DNA of 54,586 bases from Acidimicrobiaceae bacterium (GTDB lineage Bacteria > Actinomycetota > Acidimicrobiia > Acidimicrobiales > RAAP-2): assembly GCA_003142095.1 (NCBI GenBank), contig PLON01000018.1, positions 1 to 54,586 of the forward strand. The letters are read 5' to 3'. Every line of letters begins with the position of its first letter. Position 1 is the stretch's first letter. A program made the position numbers and the translations under genes. The notes beneath the pieces are model-generated. The model was not told the origin of the DNA. It did no database searches and saw nothing but the letters and a program-made list of their open reading frames with translations. Of this stretch, positions 25,115 to 33,599 are shown one piece after another.

Positions 25115-27076
25115 GTGCAAATGTCCCACCGATTTACGACCTGGTGGCGGGCGCTCAGCGTCGTACTCCTCAGCCTCGCAACGGTGACGTGGCCCTCGGC
25201 CGCGCGGGCTGACACGACGCCTCGGTTCGTCGTCGTGCACCAGAGCGCCGTGGCGTCACTGTCGGCTCGCGGAACTGCCAGTTTCGCGACCACCCTCGCC
25301 GTCACGCCGGCCGCGGCCGGCGCCAGCGCCATCGTGACCATTTATCCCGTCATCAGCGCGCGCAGCGAGATTGCGCCCATCGTCGACGGCGTCGGACCAG
25401 GCGTGCGGCCACTCTCGACGACCGGCTCGTTCGCGCTCAGTTGTCTTCACGACGGAAACGCGACCTTCAACGTCACTCTCTATACCCATTCGTTGCCGTC
25501 GCCCCCTCGCTCGTGCGACGGAGCGGCCCCGCGCCTACGGCTCTACTGCTCCAGTCTCGGATGCGGCGGCGTCTACCCCATCCGCTACGTGGTGAGCGTC
25601 AGCGGCACGAAAGTCACCAAGTGGTCGCTTCTCGCCGTGCAGACGACGAAAGTCGCGAAACCCCTGCAAGTCGCGCTTCTCGCCACACTCACCTCGCGAG
25701 CATTACGGCACCCCAAACGCTCGATGAACGTGCTGGACACCCTCGCGCACTACTCGTCCTCACCGCTGACCTTGAGCGCCGACTATCGGGTACTGGCCGA
25801 CATCCAGCTCAGCGCAACGAAGGGTCCCGCGTGGGTGAGCGCCATCGAACGAGCGCTGAACAGTCCCCTGCATCGCGTGATCGACGCGCCGCCGAGTGGC
25901 GTCGACTTCGCGGGCCTCGCCGCCAACCACCTCGCGACCCAGGTCGCCGAACAGCTCACCTTGTCCAGCGGACTGCTCGCCACGATGACCGGCCACTACA
26001 TCGACGACCCGGTCCTGCTCAGCGGGGCCCAGTCGCCACAAAGCCTGGCGGCGCTCGACCGATCGGGATTCAACGAGGTGATTCTGCCCGAAGACGACCT
26101 GAGTGAGGCACCCTCGTCGACTCTCAACTGGGGGGCGCCCTTTCACGTCACCGGCGCGGGATCACTGACGGCCCTCAGCGTCGACGCTCCGCTCTCGCAG
26201 CTCACTCACGACTCCGCGATCGAACCGGGCCGACGCGCGGCGATGGTTCTCGCAACCCTCGCGTTCTTGCACTACGAGGCGCCCTACGCCCGCGCCGCGC
26301 GCACCGTGGTCATCGAGTCGCCCATCAATCTGACGTCGGACACATTCATCGCCGATCTCATGAATGACCTCGCGCACGACCCCTTCAGTCAGTTAGCTCC
26401 GCTCTCGCCGTCGTTCACTTCGTCTCTCGTGGGCACAAACGGCGCACCCACCACGCGCACCCTGGCCGTCACGACACCCTCGCCGTGGTCGTCACTAAAC
26501 GTCTCGTCATTGCTGAGGTTGATCGGCGCCGTCAACTCCTACGCCCAAAGCGTGCGCACGAGCAATATCGCCACGGTGTTGCGCGTGGCCGTTGCGAAGT
26601 CCGAGATGGTCGGCAGTCCAACGACGCGCCAGATTGACATCGACGCGGCGAACCATCTGCTGAGCGAGCAACTCGCCCAGTTCTCCATCGACCAGAGCGC
26701 CATCACCCTCGCCGGTTCGGGTACGGCGCTGCCGATCACGATCATCTCGCACCTGCACTACACGGTGGACGCTGTCGTGCACCTGGTGACCGATCGCCTG
26801 ACGTTCCCGAAGGGCAGCGCCGTGGCCGTCACGATGAATTCGCCCACCCTGTCGATCCGCGTGCCGGCCTCGAGCCCTCGCGGAAGTTCACTCACCTTGC
26901 AGGTCATTCTCACGACCCCCAACGATCAAGTCGTCCTGGCGCGCACTGCGGTGCAGGTCCATATCGCGGGAACCTCGGTCGTGGGGTATCTCCTCACCTT
27001 CGCGTCTCTCTTCGTGCTCGGCCTGTGGTGGTGGCGCACGATTCGACGACGTCCGAAGGGTCACCACGCCCGATGA
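25115..27076 (+). CDS. DUF6049 family secreted/membrane-anchored protein
   Basis: 653 residues from a GTG at 25115 (an in-frame ATG follows at 25121). Signal peptide with Trp-rich start (about 1-32), a large extracellular part, one C-terminal transmembrane helix (VVGYLLTFASLFVLGLWWW) and a basic cytoplasmic tail. Position between cca and murJ and overall layout match DUF6049 proteins (Rv3909-type in mycobacteria). Its stop overlaps the murJ start by 4 bases. The coupling suggests a role with lipid II transport or cell-wall assembly. Biochemical function unknown. Confidence 0.82.
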   Translation: MQMSHRFTTWWRALSVVLLSLATVTWPSAARADTTPRFVVVHQSAVASLSARGTASFATTLAVTPAAAGASAIVTIYPVISARSEIAPIVDGVGPGVRPLSTTGSFALSCLHDGNATFNVTLYTHSLPSPPRSCDGAAPRLRLYCSSLGCGGVYPIRYVVSVSGTKVTKWSLLAVQTTKVAKPLQVALLATLTSRALRHPKRSMNVLDTLAHYSSSPLTLSADYRVLADIQLSATKGPAWVSAIERALNSPLHRVIDAPPSGVDFAGLAANHLATQVAEQLTLSSGLLATMTGHYIDDPVLLSGAQSPQSLAALDRSGFNEVILPEDDLSEAPSSTLNWGAPFHVTGAGSLTALSVDAPLSQLTHDSAIEPGRRAAMVLATLAFLHYEAPYARAARTVVIESPINLTSDTFIADLMNDLAHDPFSQLAPLSPSFTSSLVGTNGAPTTRTLAVTTPSPWSSLNVSSLLRLIGAVNSYAQSVRTSNIATVLRVAVAKSEMVGSPTTRQIDIDAANHLLSEQLAQFSIDQSAITLAGSGTALPITIISHLHYTVDAVVHLVTDRLTFPKGSAVAVTMNSPTLSIRVPASSPRGSSLTLQVILTTPNDQVVLARTAVQVHIAGTSVVGYLLTFASLFVLGLWWWRTIRRRPKGHHAR

Positions 27077-28701
27077 CGATCGCATCTAGTCACTCCTCAC
27101 GCGTCTTGTCGATGGCGAGCGGAACGCTCGTCTCGCGGGTCACGGGGTTCGTACGCGTCTTGGTGCTCGCGTGGGTTCTCGGTTTCACGCCAATCGCCGA
27201 CGCCTTCAACTTGTCGAACACCGTGCCCAATATGTTGTTCGACCTCGTGCTCGGCGGAATCGCGACGGCGACGTTCATTCCGGTCTTCGTCGAACGTCTC
27301 GCCCTCGACGGCGAGCGGCGCGCGTGGAAGTCGATCTCTAGTGTCGTCACCGGTGCCCTCATCGTGCTCGCGGCCGCGTCGGTACTCGCGTGGTTTCTCG
27401 CGCCGTACATCATCGATGGGTTTACGTTTCTTCAACGCACCTCCACCGCACACGAGACCGCCGCCTACGTTGCCCACGAGCGTCTCGTCGCTATCCAACA
27501 GCGCGCGGTCGCGACCGATCTTCTGCGTTTCTTCGTACCCCAGATCTTCTTCTACGGAATCATTGGGGTGGCGACGGCGCTGCTCAACATTCGTCGACGC
27601 TTTGGTGTCGCTACCTGGGTGCCGGTCGCCAACAACCTCGTGTGCATCGCCGTGTTGGTGTGGTTTCACCTCGTCGATCCGTCGCCGATCTTGGGCGACC
27701 TCGCGGGCTCTCGCGATCTGCTCTGGCTCGGGCTCGGCACGACGGCCGGCGTCGCCATTCAGTTCCTCTGTCTCGTGCCGTCGCTCGCGCGGAGCGATCT
27801 GTGGCGACTGAGCTTTCGACTCGACCTGAAAGATCCCGCCATGAAGGCCATCGGTCGCCTCGGTAGTTGGACGCTGCTCGTGGTGCTCGCGAACCAGCTG
27901 TCGCTCTACGTCGTACTCGCCTACGCCTTCGGCATTGGCGGTAGTGGCCCGGTCAGCGACTACACCTACGGCTGGTCGTTCATGCAGATGCCCTACGCCG
28001 TGGTGGTGGTGTCGGTGCTCGGTGCACTCACGCCCCAGCTCGCCGGATTCGCCACCGACGAGGACTACGTGGGGCTTACCGAGCGACTCCGCTTCGCTCT
28101 TCGCCAGTCCCTCGTGATCATCATTCCCTGCACTCTCGTCGTCATCGTCTTGGCCCAGCCACTGGTGGGCATTCTCGTGAAGCACCTCGACGCGAGTCAG
28201 TCGTGGCCCGTCGGCACGGTGCTGGCCGTCCTCACCGCCGGTCTTCCCGGTTTCACCATCTTTCAACTGTGCGTGCGCGGGCTCCAATCCATGCAGCGCG
28301 CGCGACAGGTGTTCTTGCTCTACGTTCTCGACAACGCCCTCACGATCGCGCTCTGCATCGTGCTCGGCCGTCACTCCATTATCGGACTGATGGCGGCCGT
28401 ATCGATTGGCTACAGCGTGGCGGCCGTGGCGTCACTGATCGTGCTAGCGCGCTACCACGTCAACATCATCACCGACGTCTGGAGTGTGCACGTACGACGC
28501 AGCCTGTTGGCGTCGCTCGTGGCGAGTGTTCTCATCGCCGTGACCTACGACGTGCCGACCTGGACGCGCGGGCTCGGGCTCGTGACACGCTTTGGCGGCG
28601 CGGTCGTTGTGGGCGTCATCGCGTACGGACTCGTAGTTGTCGCGCTGCGTCGCCGGGTTCGACGAGCGTACGCAAAAAGTGCAAGGCTTGAAAGGTTCTA
28701 G
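27073..28701 (+). CDS. murJ: Lipid II flippase MurJ (MviN)
   Basis: I start at the ATG at 27073, within the ATGA overlap with DUF6049; an in-frame start exists at 27025. 542 residues, about 14 hydrophobic helices. The opening GTLVSRVTGFVRVLVLAW and FNLSNTVPNMLFDLVLGG are MurJ signatures. It flips undecaprenyl-PP-linked peptidoglycan precursor across the membrane. The C-terminal pseudokinase and FhaA-binding extension of mycobacterial MurJ is absent. degV follows 8 bases later. Confidence 0.93.
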   Translation: MTIASSHSSRVLSMASGTLVSRVTGFVRVLVLAWVLGFTPIADAFNLSNTVPNMLFDLVLGGIATATFIPVFVERLALDGERRAWKSISSVVTGALIVLAAASVLAWFLAPYIIDGFTFLQRTSTAHETAAYVAHERLVAIQQRAVATDLLRFFVPQIFFYGIIGVATALLNIRRRFGVATWVPVANNLVCIAVLVWFHLVDPSPILGDLAGSRDLLWLGLGTTAGVAIQFLCLVPSLARSDLWRLSFRLDLKDPAMKAIGRLGSWTLLVVLANQLSLYVVLAYAFGIGGSGPVSDYTYGWSFMQMPYAVVVVSVLGALTPQLAGFATDEDYVGLTERLRFALRQSLVIIIPCTLVVIVLAQPLVGILVKHLDASQSWPVGTVLAVLTAGLPGFTIFQLCVRGLQSMQRARQVFLLYVLDNALTIALCIVLGRHSIIGLMAAVSIGYSVAAVASLIVLARYHVNIITDVWSVHVRRSLLASLVASVLIAVTYDVPTWTRGLGLVTRFGGAVVVGVIAYGLVVVALRRRVRRAYAKSARLERF

Positions 28702-28709
28702 GGGGAGCC

Positions 28710-29540
28710 GTGGCCCGAATTCGAGTCGTCACCGATAGCGCGAGTGACTTACCGCAAGAGATCGCGACGCGCCTCGACATCGACGTGGTCCCACTCACGA
28801 TTCGCTTCGGCGACGAAGAGTTCACGGACCTCTCCCCCGAGACGTTCTGGGCCAAGTGCAAAGTCGCGAAAACTCTGCCCGAAACCTCCGCGCCGTCTCC
28901 GGGTGCTTTTCAAGCGACCTTCGAGCGCGCGAAGGTGGCCGGCTTTGACGGTGTCATTGTCTTGACGTTGTCGTCATTGCTCTCGGCGACCCACCAAGCC
29001 GCCGTGCTCGGCGCCGAAGCGGTGGCGGGACAGATCGACGTTCGCGTGATCGACACCTTGAACGTCTCCATGGGTCAGGGCCTGCTCGTCATCGACATCG
29101 CCGAAGCGGCGGCGGACGGAGCGGACCTCGACGCACTCGTCGCTCGAACGGCCGAGCAGATGAGGAAGGCCGGCGTCGTCGCCACCCTCGACACACTCGA
29201 ACACCTCATCAAGGGCGGGCGGGTCGGTGGCGCGAAGGCGCTCCTCGGCCAGGTTCTCGCCATTAAGCCCCTCATTGACGTCAAGGGCGGCGTGGTCGCC
29301 GAGGCCGGTCGCCAGCGCACGCGCGCGAAGGCTCTCGCCGCCGTCGCCAAAGTCGCCGCCGATCACGCACCGTTGCGGCGCTTCGCCCTCATCCACGGCG
29401 CCTGCAACGACGTGGCGATCCTTCAGGCTCTGGTGAAGGACATTCCCACGCAGTTTCCGATCATCGTGACCGACATTGGACCCGTCGTCGGTACGCACGG
29501 CGGCCCCGGCATCATCGGACTTACCTGGATCGAAGAGTAG
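28710..29540 (+). CDS. DegV family fatty-acid-binding protein
   Basis: GTG start with GGGGGAG upstream; 276 residues, family length. VVTDSASDLP at the N-terminus and the TSAPSPGAF and LSSLLSATHQAA fatty-acid head-group loops are DegV signatures; GVVATLDTLEHLIKGGRVGGAKA marks the C-terminal domain. DegV (FakB) proteins carry fatty acids for phosphorylation by FakA in Firmicutes. No FakA gene is in the window. It follows murJ directly, and the mobile-element remnant begins at its stop codon. Confidence 0.9.
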   Translation: MARIRVVTDSASDLPQEIATRLDIDVVPLTIRFGDEEFTDLSPETFWAKCKVAKTLPETSAPSPGAFQATFERAKVAGFDGVIVLTLSSLLSATHQAAVLGAEAVAGQIDVRVIDTLNVSMGQGLLVIDIAEAAADGADLDALVARTAEQMRKAGVVATLDTLEHLIKGGRVGGAKALLGQVLAIKPLIDVKGGVVAEAGRQRTRAKALAAVAKVAADHAPLRRFALIHGACNDVAILQALVKDIPTQFPIIVTDIGPVVGTHGGPGIIGLTWIEE

Positions 29541-29720
29541 CGACCGCGCTCCACTAAGGAACTCAAACTGTCGGAGCGCACCTATTCCTGCCAAGTCTGT
29601 GGTTTAATAATCGACCGTGACCTCAACGCAGCCATCAACTTGGCCCGTTGGCACGCAAAAGAACCACGCGTAGAGACACTGTCCGTTCCTGTGCGCACTC
29701 CGCTTCTTTTGACAGTCTGA
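29541..29720 (+). pseudogene. TnpB (IS200/IS605-family OrfB) C-terminal remnant
   Basis: An in-frame stretch reads KELKLSERTYSCQVCGLIID (29556-29615) followed by RDLNAAINLARW and ends in TGA at 29718-29720. This is the C-terminal zinc-ribbon half (Cys-x2-Cys after SERTY) and the RuvC-III DRDLNAA motif of TnpB nucleases. The rest of the roughly 400-residue protein is absent: the frame hits the degV stop codon immediately upstream. So an IS200/IS605- or IS607-type element once sat between degV and the next gene and has been deleted down to its 3' end. Confidence 0.85.
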
Positions 29721-29779
29721 TCCTTCACGGATCTGCACCGCGAAGCACGCGGGAAGAGCCGATCGTCACCCGTACAATC

Positions 29780-29889
29780 ATCACAACATTGTGATGGGGG
29801 CCCTGGGTCGGAACCGAGTACTCAGACGGAACATCGCTTGAGATGTCGGACGGCGAGCAAGCACCATCTAAGTCAGTTTGCTCAGATGG
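29780..29889 (+). other. Cluster of short hairpins downstream of the TnpB remnant
   Basis: Three inverted repeats in 110 bases: ATCACAA-CA-TTGTGAT (29780-29795), ACATC/GATGT (29831-29846) and CCATCT/AGATGG (29864-29889). IS200/IS605 elements carry subterminal hairpins and an omega RNA at the 3' end of tnpB, so these could be a transposon-end relic. They could equally be the leader of the next gene. I cannot decide from sequence alone. Confidence 0.3.
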
Positions 29890-29941
29890 TCAAGGCGAAC
29901 CGGTGGTTCCAAATAGGACACCACGCTGTAGCCTGCTTGTC

Positions 29942-30256
29942 GTGAGTACGAATCCCGAACCCGATACCGACATTGTCGATCGGCTCCTCGCGGGCGTCGA
30001 CCATCTGCTCGACCTGCTGCACGACAAGGTTCTTCGTCCCATCATCCTCGCGGGGCGCGCGATTGCCTACGGACTCATCATCGCGCTCGCCGCGGTGGTC
30101 TTCGTCGTGGTGCTCGTGATCGGCGTCATTCGACTGCTCAACGTCTACGCCTTCTCCAGCCACGAGTGGATTACCTACCTCCTCATCGGCGCTCTCTCAG
30201 TGATTTTCGGATTCTTCATCTGGCGTAAGCGCCGACCGCTCACCCTAAGGAAGTAA
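29942..30256 (+). CDS. Small two-helix membrane protein upstream of trxB
   Basis: I choose the GTG at 29942 (104 residues); the frame opens at 29843, but the first 33 residues look non-coding. Residues about 36-62 and 72-95 form two transmembrane helices, followed by a basic tail ([11 protein letters not shown]). Its TAA overlaps the trxB ATG (TAATG), so it is coupled to thioredoxin reductase. Family not recognised. Confidence 0.65.
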   Translation: MSTNPEPDTDIVDRLLAGVDHLLDLLHDKVLRPIILAGRAIAYGLIIALAAVVFVVVLVIGVIRLLNVYAFSSHEWITYLLIGALSVIFGFFIWRKRRPLTLRK

Positions 30257-31209
30257 TGGCCGAGCACACTCGTGTCCTTATTGTGGGTTCCGGTCCGGCC
30301 GGGCTAACGGCCGCGATCTACAGCGCGCGCGCGCAACTGCGCCCCATCGTGATCGAGGGCGAGCCCTCGTCCACCACCGACCAACCGGGCGGCCAGTTGA
30401 TGCTCACAACTGACGTGGAGAACTTCCCGGGCTTTCCCGAAGCCATCAGCGGCCCCGATCTGATGGTGAAGATGCGCGATCAGGCCGCGCGCTTTGGTGC
30501 CGACTTGCGCGTCGAAAAGGTCCACAAACTCGACACGACCACGCGGCCCTTTCGCGCCTGGCTGGGCGGCGACGTCGAGCCGAGCATCACCGCGGACGCG
30601 GTGATCTTGGCGACGGGAGCGCGCTCGTTGATGTTGAACGTTCCGGGCGAAGAGCGCTACCTCAGTCACGGGCTTTCGACGTGTGCCACCTGCGACGGTT
30701 TCTTCTTTCGCGGACAAGACATCGCGGTCATCGGTGGCGGGGACTCCGCCCTCGAAGAGGCGCTCTTTCTCACCCGGTTCGCCTCGAGCGTGACGGTGAT
30801 ACACCGACGTGACTCGCTACGGGCCTCCAAGATCATGCAGGAACGGGCCTTCGCCCACGAAAAGATTCGCTTCGAGTGGAATACGCAGGTCACCGAAATC
30901 ATCGGCGACGACAATGTGGTGGGTATCAAGGTTCGCGGCACCATCAGTGAGGAAGAGCGCGTACTGCTCGTCACGGGTGTCTTCGTCGCGATCGGCCACG
31001 TACCCAACACCACTCTCGTGACTGACCAAGTGGATCTGGAACACAACGGCTACGTACGAACAACGATGGGTTCGTTCACCAACATCGACGGACTCTTCGC
31101 CGCCGGCGACGTGCAAGACGACGTCTACCGCCAGGCCGTGACCTCAGCGGGCTCTGGTTGCATCGCCGCCATAGACGCCGAGCGCTGGCTCGAGGCGCAA
31201 GGAATCTAA
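30256..31209 (+). CDS. trxB: Thioredoxin reductase
   Basis: 317 residues. FAD-binding [10 protein letters not shown], redox pair Cys143-Ala-Thr-Cys146, NADPH-binding [10 protein letters not shown] and the C-terminal [21 protein letters not shown] segment. It passes electrons from NADPH to thioredoxin, encoded 57 bases downstream. The same trxB-trxA-CwlM order is found near oriC in mycobacteria. Confidence 0.97.
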   Translation: MAEHTRVLIVGSGPAGLTAAIYSARAQLRPIVIEGEPSSTTDQPGGQLMLTTDVENFPGFPEAISGPDLMVKMRDQAARFGADLRVEKVHKLDTTTRPFRAWLGGDVEPSITADAVILATGARSLMLNVPGEERYLSHGLSTCATCDGFFFRGQDIAVIGGGDSALEEALFLTRFASSVTVIHRRDSLRASKIMQERAFAHEKIRFEWNTQVTEIIGDDNVVGIKVRGTISEEERVLLVTGVFVAIGHVPNTTLVTDQVDLEHNGYVRTTMGSFTNIDGLFAAGDVQDDVYRQAVTSAGSGCIAAIDAERWLEAQGI

Positions 31210-31266
31210 ACCTCAGTCACTAGTGTGGATGTCCAACGCCGGCCACGGCGTTTGAGGAGGTTAGGT

Positions 31267-31593
31267 ATGAGCGAGAACATCACGACCCTGACGGACGCAA
31301 CTTTTGACGAAGCTGTCGGCTCGTCGGATAAGCCGATTCTCGTCGACTTCTGGGCGGAATGGTGCGGCCCGTGCAAGATGATCGCCCCCATCCTCGAAGA
31401 GTTCGCGCTCGAACAGTCTGACAAGTTCGCCATCGGCAAGCTCGACGTCGACGTGAACGTGGCGACCGCCACCAAGTTTTCGGTGATGAGCATCCCGACA
31501 CTGTTGTTGTTCAAGAACGGCGAAGTTGTCGCGCGGCTCGTGGGCGCCAAGCCCAAGGGTGCGCTGCTGCAAGAGATCACTTCGAACCTGTAG
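31267..31593 (+). CDS. trxA: Thioredoxin
   Basis: ATG at 31267 with GGAGG upstream; 108 residues. The active site is WCGPC with Cys33 and Cys36, cis-Pro in SIPTLLLF. General disulfide reductant, here likely serving the PrxQ peroxiredoxin among others. The following gene starts within 50 bases. Confidence 0.97.
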   Translation: MSENITTLTDATFDEAVGSSDKPILVDFWAEWCGPCKMIAPILEEFALEQSDKFAIGKLDVDVNVATATKFSVMSIPTLLLFKNGEVVARLVGAKPKGALLQEITSNL

Positions 31594-31640
31594 TCCGCCT
31601 GAGTTTCGATCCCCTTCGCATTGGCGACACGGGGCCCCGT

Positions 31641-32543
31641 GTGCGCGACCTTAAGGAACGCCTCTCGGCGATCTCTTTTGAACCGACGACTGATAACGAC
31701 GTCTTCGACGACGAAACGGTGGCCTTCGTCGAATCGTTCCAGCGCTCGCGCGGACTCCCCCTCACCGGGGTTGTCGACCGCATCACCTACGAACGCTTGG
31801 GCGAGGCGAGTTGGCAGCTGGGTCAGCGGCTGCTCTACGTAACTCGTCCGATGCTCCGCGGTGACGACGTCGCCGAGCTTCAAGTACTGCTTGCGCAGCT
31901 GGGCTTTAATCCCGGGCGCATTGACGGGATCATGGGGGCCCACACCGCCGTGGCGCTCGGCGAGTTTCAGCGCAATTGCGCGCTGGAGGAGAGCGCCGCA
32001 CTCACGAAGGAAACGTTGATGACGCTTCGGCGCGTTCGAGCGACGAACGCCGTCAAAAGCCTCGTTACCGACGCGCGCGACCTCGCCGGCATCGACCCCT
32101 TAACGAGCGGTTCGGTGCTGATCTGCGGCCACGGCCCCCTCGTCGAGGGACTGGCGCAAACTCTCGGCGACAACGAGTCCATTCTCGTTTCGCTCGAATC
32201 TTCACAGGAAGAGGCCGCCCTCTACGCCAACACGCACGATGTCGCCCTGGTCCTGTCGTTTCAAACCCTCGAGCACGTCGACGGTATCCACCTGCACTAC
32301 TGGGCCAGTTACCGCAATCACTCGCACCGCGGCGAAGTCCTCGCGAGCACGCTGGCTTCGGTTTTCGCTCATCAACCTGAAGTTCCACGCGTCGAAGTAA
32401 CCGGCATGGCCCTACCGATTCTCCGCGAAACGAAGATGACCACGGTCCACGTCGAGCACGGGGACCTCTCTGAACAGGTATTTCACCAAGCCATCACCGC
32501 ATTTGAGGATATCGTGACGCAGGTTATCCACAGTTCGGAATAA
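31641..32543 (+). CDS. cwlM: CwlM-like protein: two peptidoglycan-binding domains and a degenerate amidase_3 domain
   Basis: 300 residues from the GTG at 31641. Two PG_binding_1 repeats occupy about 1-55 and 65-130 (LRGDDVAELQVLLAQLG, GIMGAHTAVALGEFQ). The first is cut short by this start: in-frame sequence upstream encodes FDPLRIGDTGPRV, the typical domain opening, so translation may begin at a CTG at 31599. The C-terminal part follows the amidase_3 fold but lacks its zinc site: DPGHGG reads ICGHGP, the Glu ligand segment is missing, and the Ser-Leu-His strand reads LSFQT. The final Glu (VHVEHG) is kept. Mycobacterial CwlM is an essential activator of MurA rather than a hydrolase. A regulatory role fits here. 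Confidence 0.75.
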   Translation: MRDLKERLSAISFEPTTDNDVFDDETVAFVESFQRSRGLPLTGVVDRITYERLGEASWQLGQRLLYVTRPMLRGDDVAELQVLLAQLGFNPGRIDGIMGAHTAVALGEFQRNCALEESAALTKETLMTLRRVRATNAVKSLVTDARDLAGIDPLTSGSVLICGHGPLVEGLAQTLGDNESILVSLESSQEEAALYANTHDVALVLSFQTLEHVDGIHLHYWASYRNHSHRGEVLASTLASVFAHQPEVPRVEVTGMALPILRETKMTTVHVEHGDLSEQVFHQAITAFEDIVTQVIHSSE

Positions 32544-32639
32544 AAAAGGCCATCCAAAACCGGGTATTTGTCAGGCAAAAGCCCATAAATTAGGCCGGAA
32601 TCCGAGTAACCCACAACTTCATCCACAACTTGGGGATAA
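32524..32639. promoter_or_regulatory. DnaA-box cluster between cwlM-like gene and parB
   Basis: A perfect TTATCCACA at 32524-32532 overlaps the end of the CwlM-like gene. TCATCCACA (one mismatch) is at 32619-32627, TAACCCACA (two mismatches) at 32607-32615, and the reverse-strand TTATCCCCA (one mismatch) at 32631-32639. The surrounding 130 bases are AT-rich and lie between two convergent gene ends, so no promoter is expected here. About 5.7-7.3 kb from the dnaA promoter boxes and the dnaA-dnaN origin. Confidence 0.6.
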
Positions 32640-32672
32640 CTTCAACAAGAGGGTTAGGTTTAATGTTGAAGG

Positions 32673-33599
32673 TCACTTAGGCTTTGCAATCGCGCTGTAG
32701 AGCCGCTCGAGGTCGTCGAGGTCCGCAAAGTCAATGATTATACGGCCATTGCGTCCTTTGAGGTCGACGTGAACGCGGGTATCCAGATAGCTTTCCAGCA
32801 ACTCTTCAAGCTCCGCCACGCTGGCATCGGGAACGGGCCGTAGTCTCGGCGCGCCCTCGGGCGACCTCGTGACGGTCTCCGCCGTCGGCAACGGGCGAGG
32901 CTCGAGAAAGGTTTTGACGGCCTCCTCGGTCGCGCGCACCGACAACTCATTCTTGATCACCTTCGCCACCAGGGTTGCTTGCGCGTTCGGGTCGCTCACG
33001 CCGAGCAGCGCTCGTGCGTGGCCGGCCGTAATTTGTGAAGAGGCCAGCGCACTTTGCGCTGTTTCGCCCAGTTGCAAAAGTCGTAACGTATTCGTAACAT
33101 ACGCTCTACTCTTCCCGACTCGCCGGGCCACTTGATCGTGCGTGAGGTCGAAGTCGTCGACGAGCTGCTGATACGCGGCCGCTTCTTCTAGGGCGTGCAG
33201 GTCGACGCGGTGGAGATTCTCAACCACTGCCTGCTCAAGCGAGAGTCGGTCGTTGACGTCATCTTGAAGCAAAACCGGCACGAGGTCGAGCTTTGCGATC
33301 ACCGCCGCTCGCCAACGCCGCTCGCCCGCAATCAGTTCGTACTTGTCCGGTTCACCTTCAACCGGTCGAACAATAATTGGTTGAAGGACGCCCAGTTCGG
33401 CGACGGACGCGGCGAGGGTCTTCAAACTTTCGTCGTTGAAGGTTTTGCGAGGTTGAAACTGGTTGGGCCGGATTGAATCGACGGGCACCATTCGAAGTGG
33501 GCTCGACGACGGGGTCTCAACCATGGTCTCCGTCGGAGTTGATGTTCCTTCTGGGATGAGGGCTCCGAGCCCCTTCCCTAAACCTGGTCTTCTAGGCAT
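32673..33599 (-). CDS. parB: Chromosome-partitioning protein ParB
   Basis: 308 residues. CTP-binding N-domain with RPNQFQPRKTF and GERRWRAA, the ENLHRVDLHALEEA segment, an HTH (HDQVARRVGKSRAYVTNTLR) for parS binding and a short C-terminal dimerisation domain. It loads at the five parS sites 0.9 kb upstream and spreads to form the segregation complex. Its ATG overlaps the parA stop by 8 bases. Confidence 0.96.
   Translation of the reverse strand: MPRRPGLGKGLGALIPEGTSTPTETMVETPSSSPLRMVPVDSIRPNQFQPRKTFNDESLKTLAASVAELGVLQPIIVRPVEGEPDKYELIAGERRWRAAVIAKLDLVPVLLQDDVNDRLSLEQAVVENLHRVDLHALEEAAAYQQLVDDFDLTHDQVARRVGKSRAYVTNTLRLLQLGETAQSALASSQITAGHARALLGVSDPNAQATLVAKVIKNELSVRATEEAVKTFLEPRPLPTAETVTRSPEGAPRLRPVPDASVAELEELLESYLDTRVHVDLKGRNGRIIIDFADLDDLERLYSAIAKPK

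Noticed and set aside
27097-28374. Long open frame on the minus strand inside murJ
   Set aside because: A 425-codon shadow produced by GC-rich codon use of murJ; low-complexity charged product with no domain, no ribosome binding site, and the plus-strand gene is certain.
32544-32672. Terminator between the convergent cwlM-like gene and parB
   Set aside because: No stem followed by a T-run could be identified; the visible structure is better explained by DnaA boxes.
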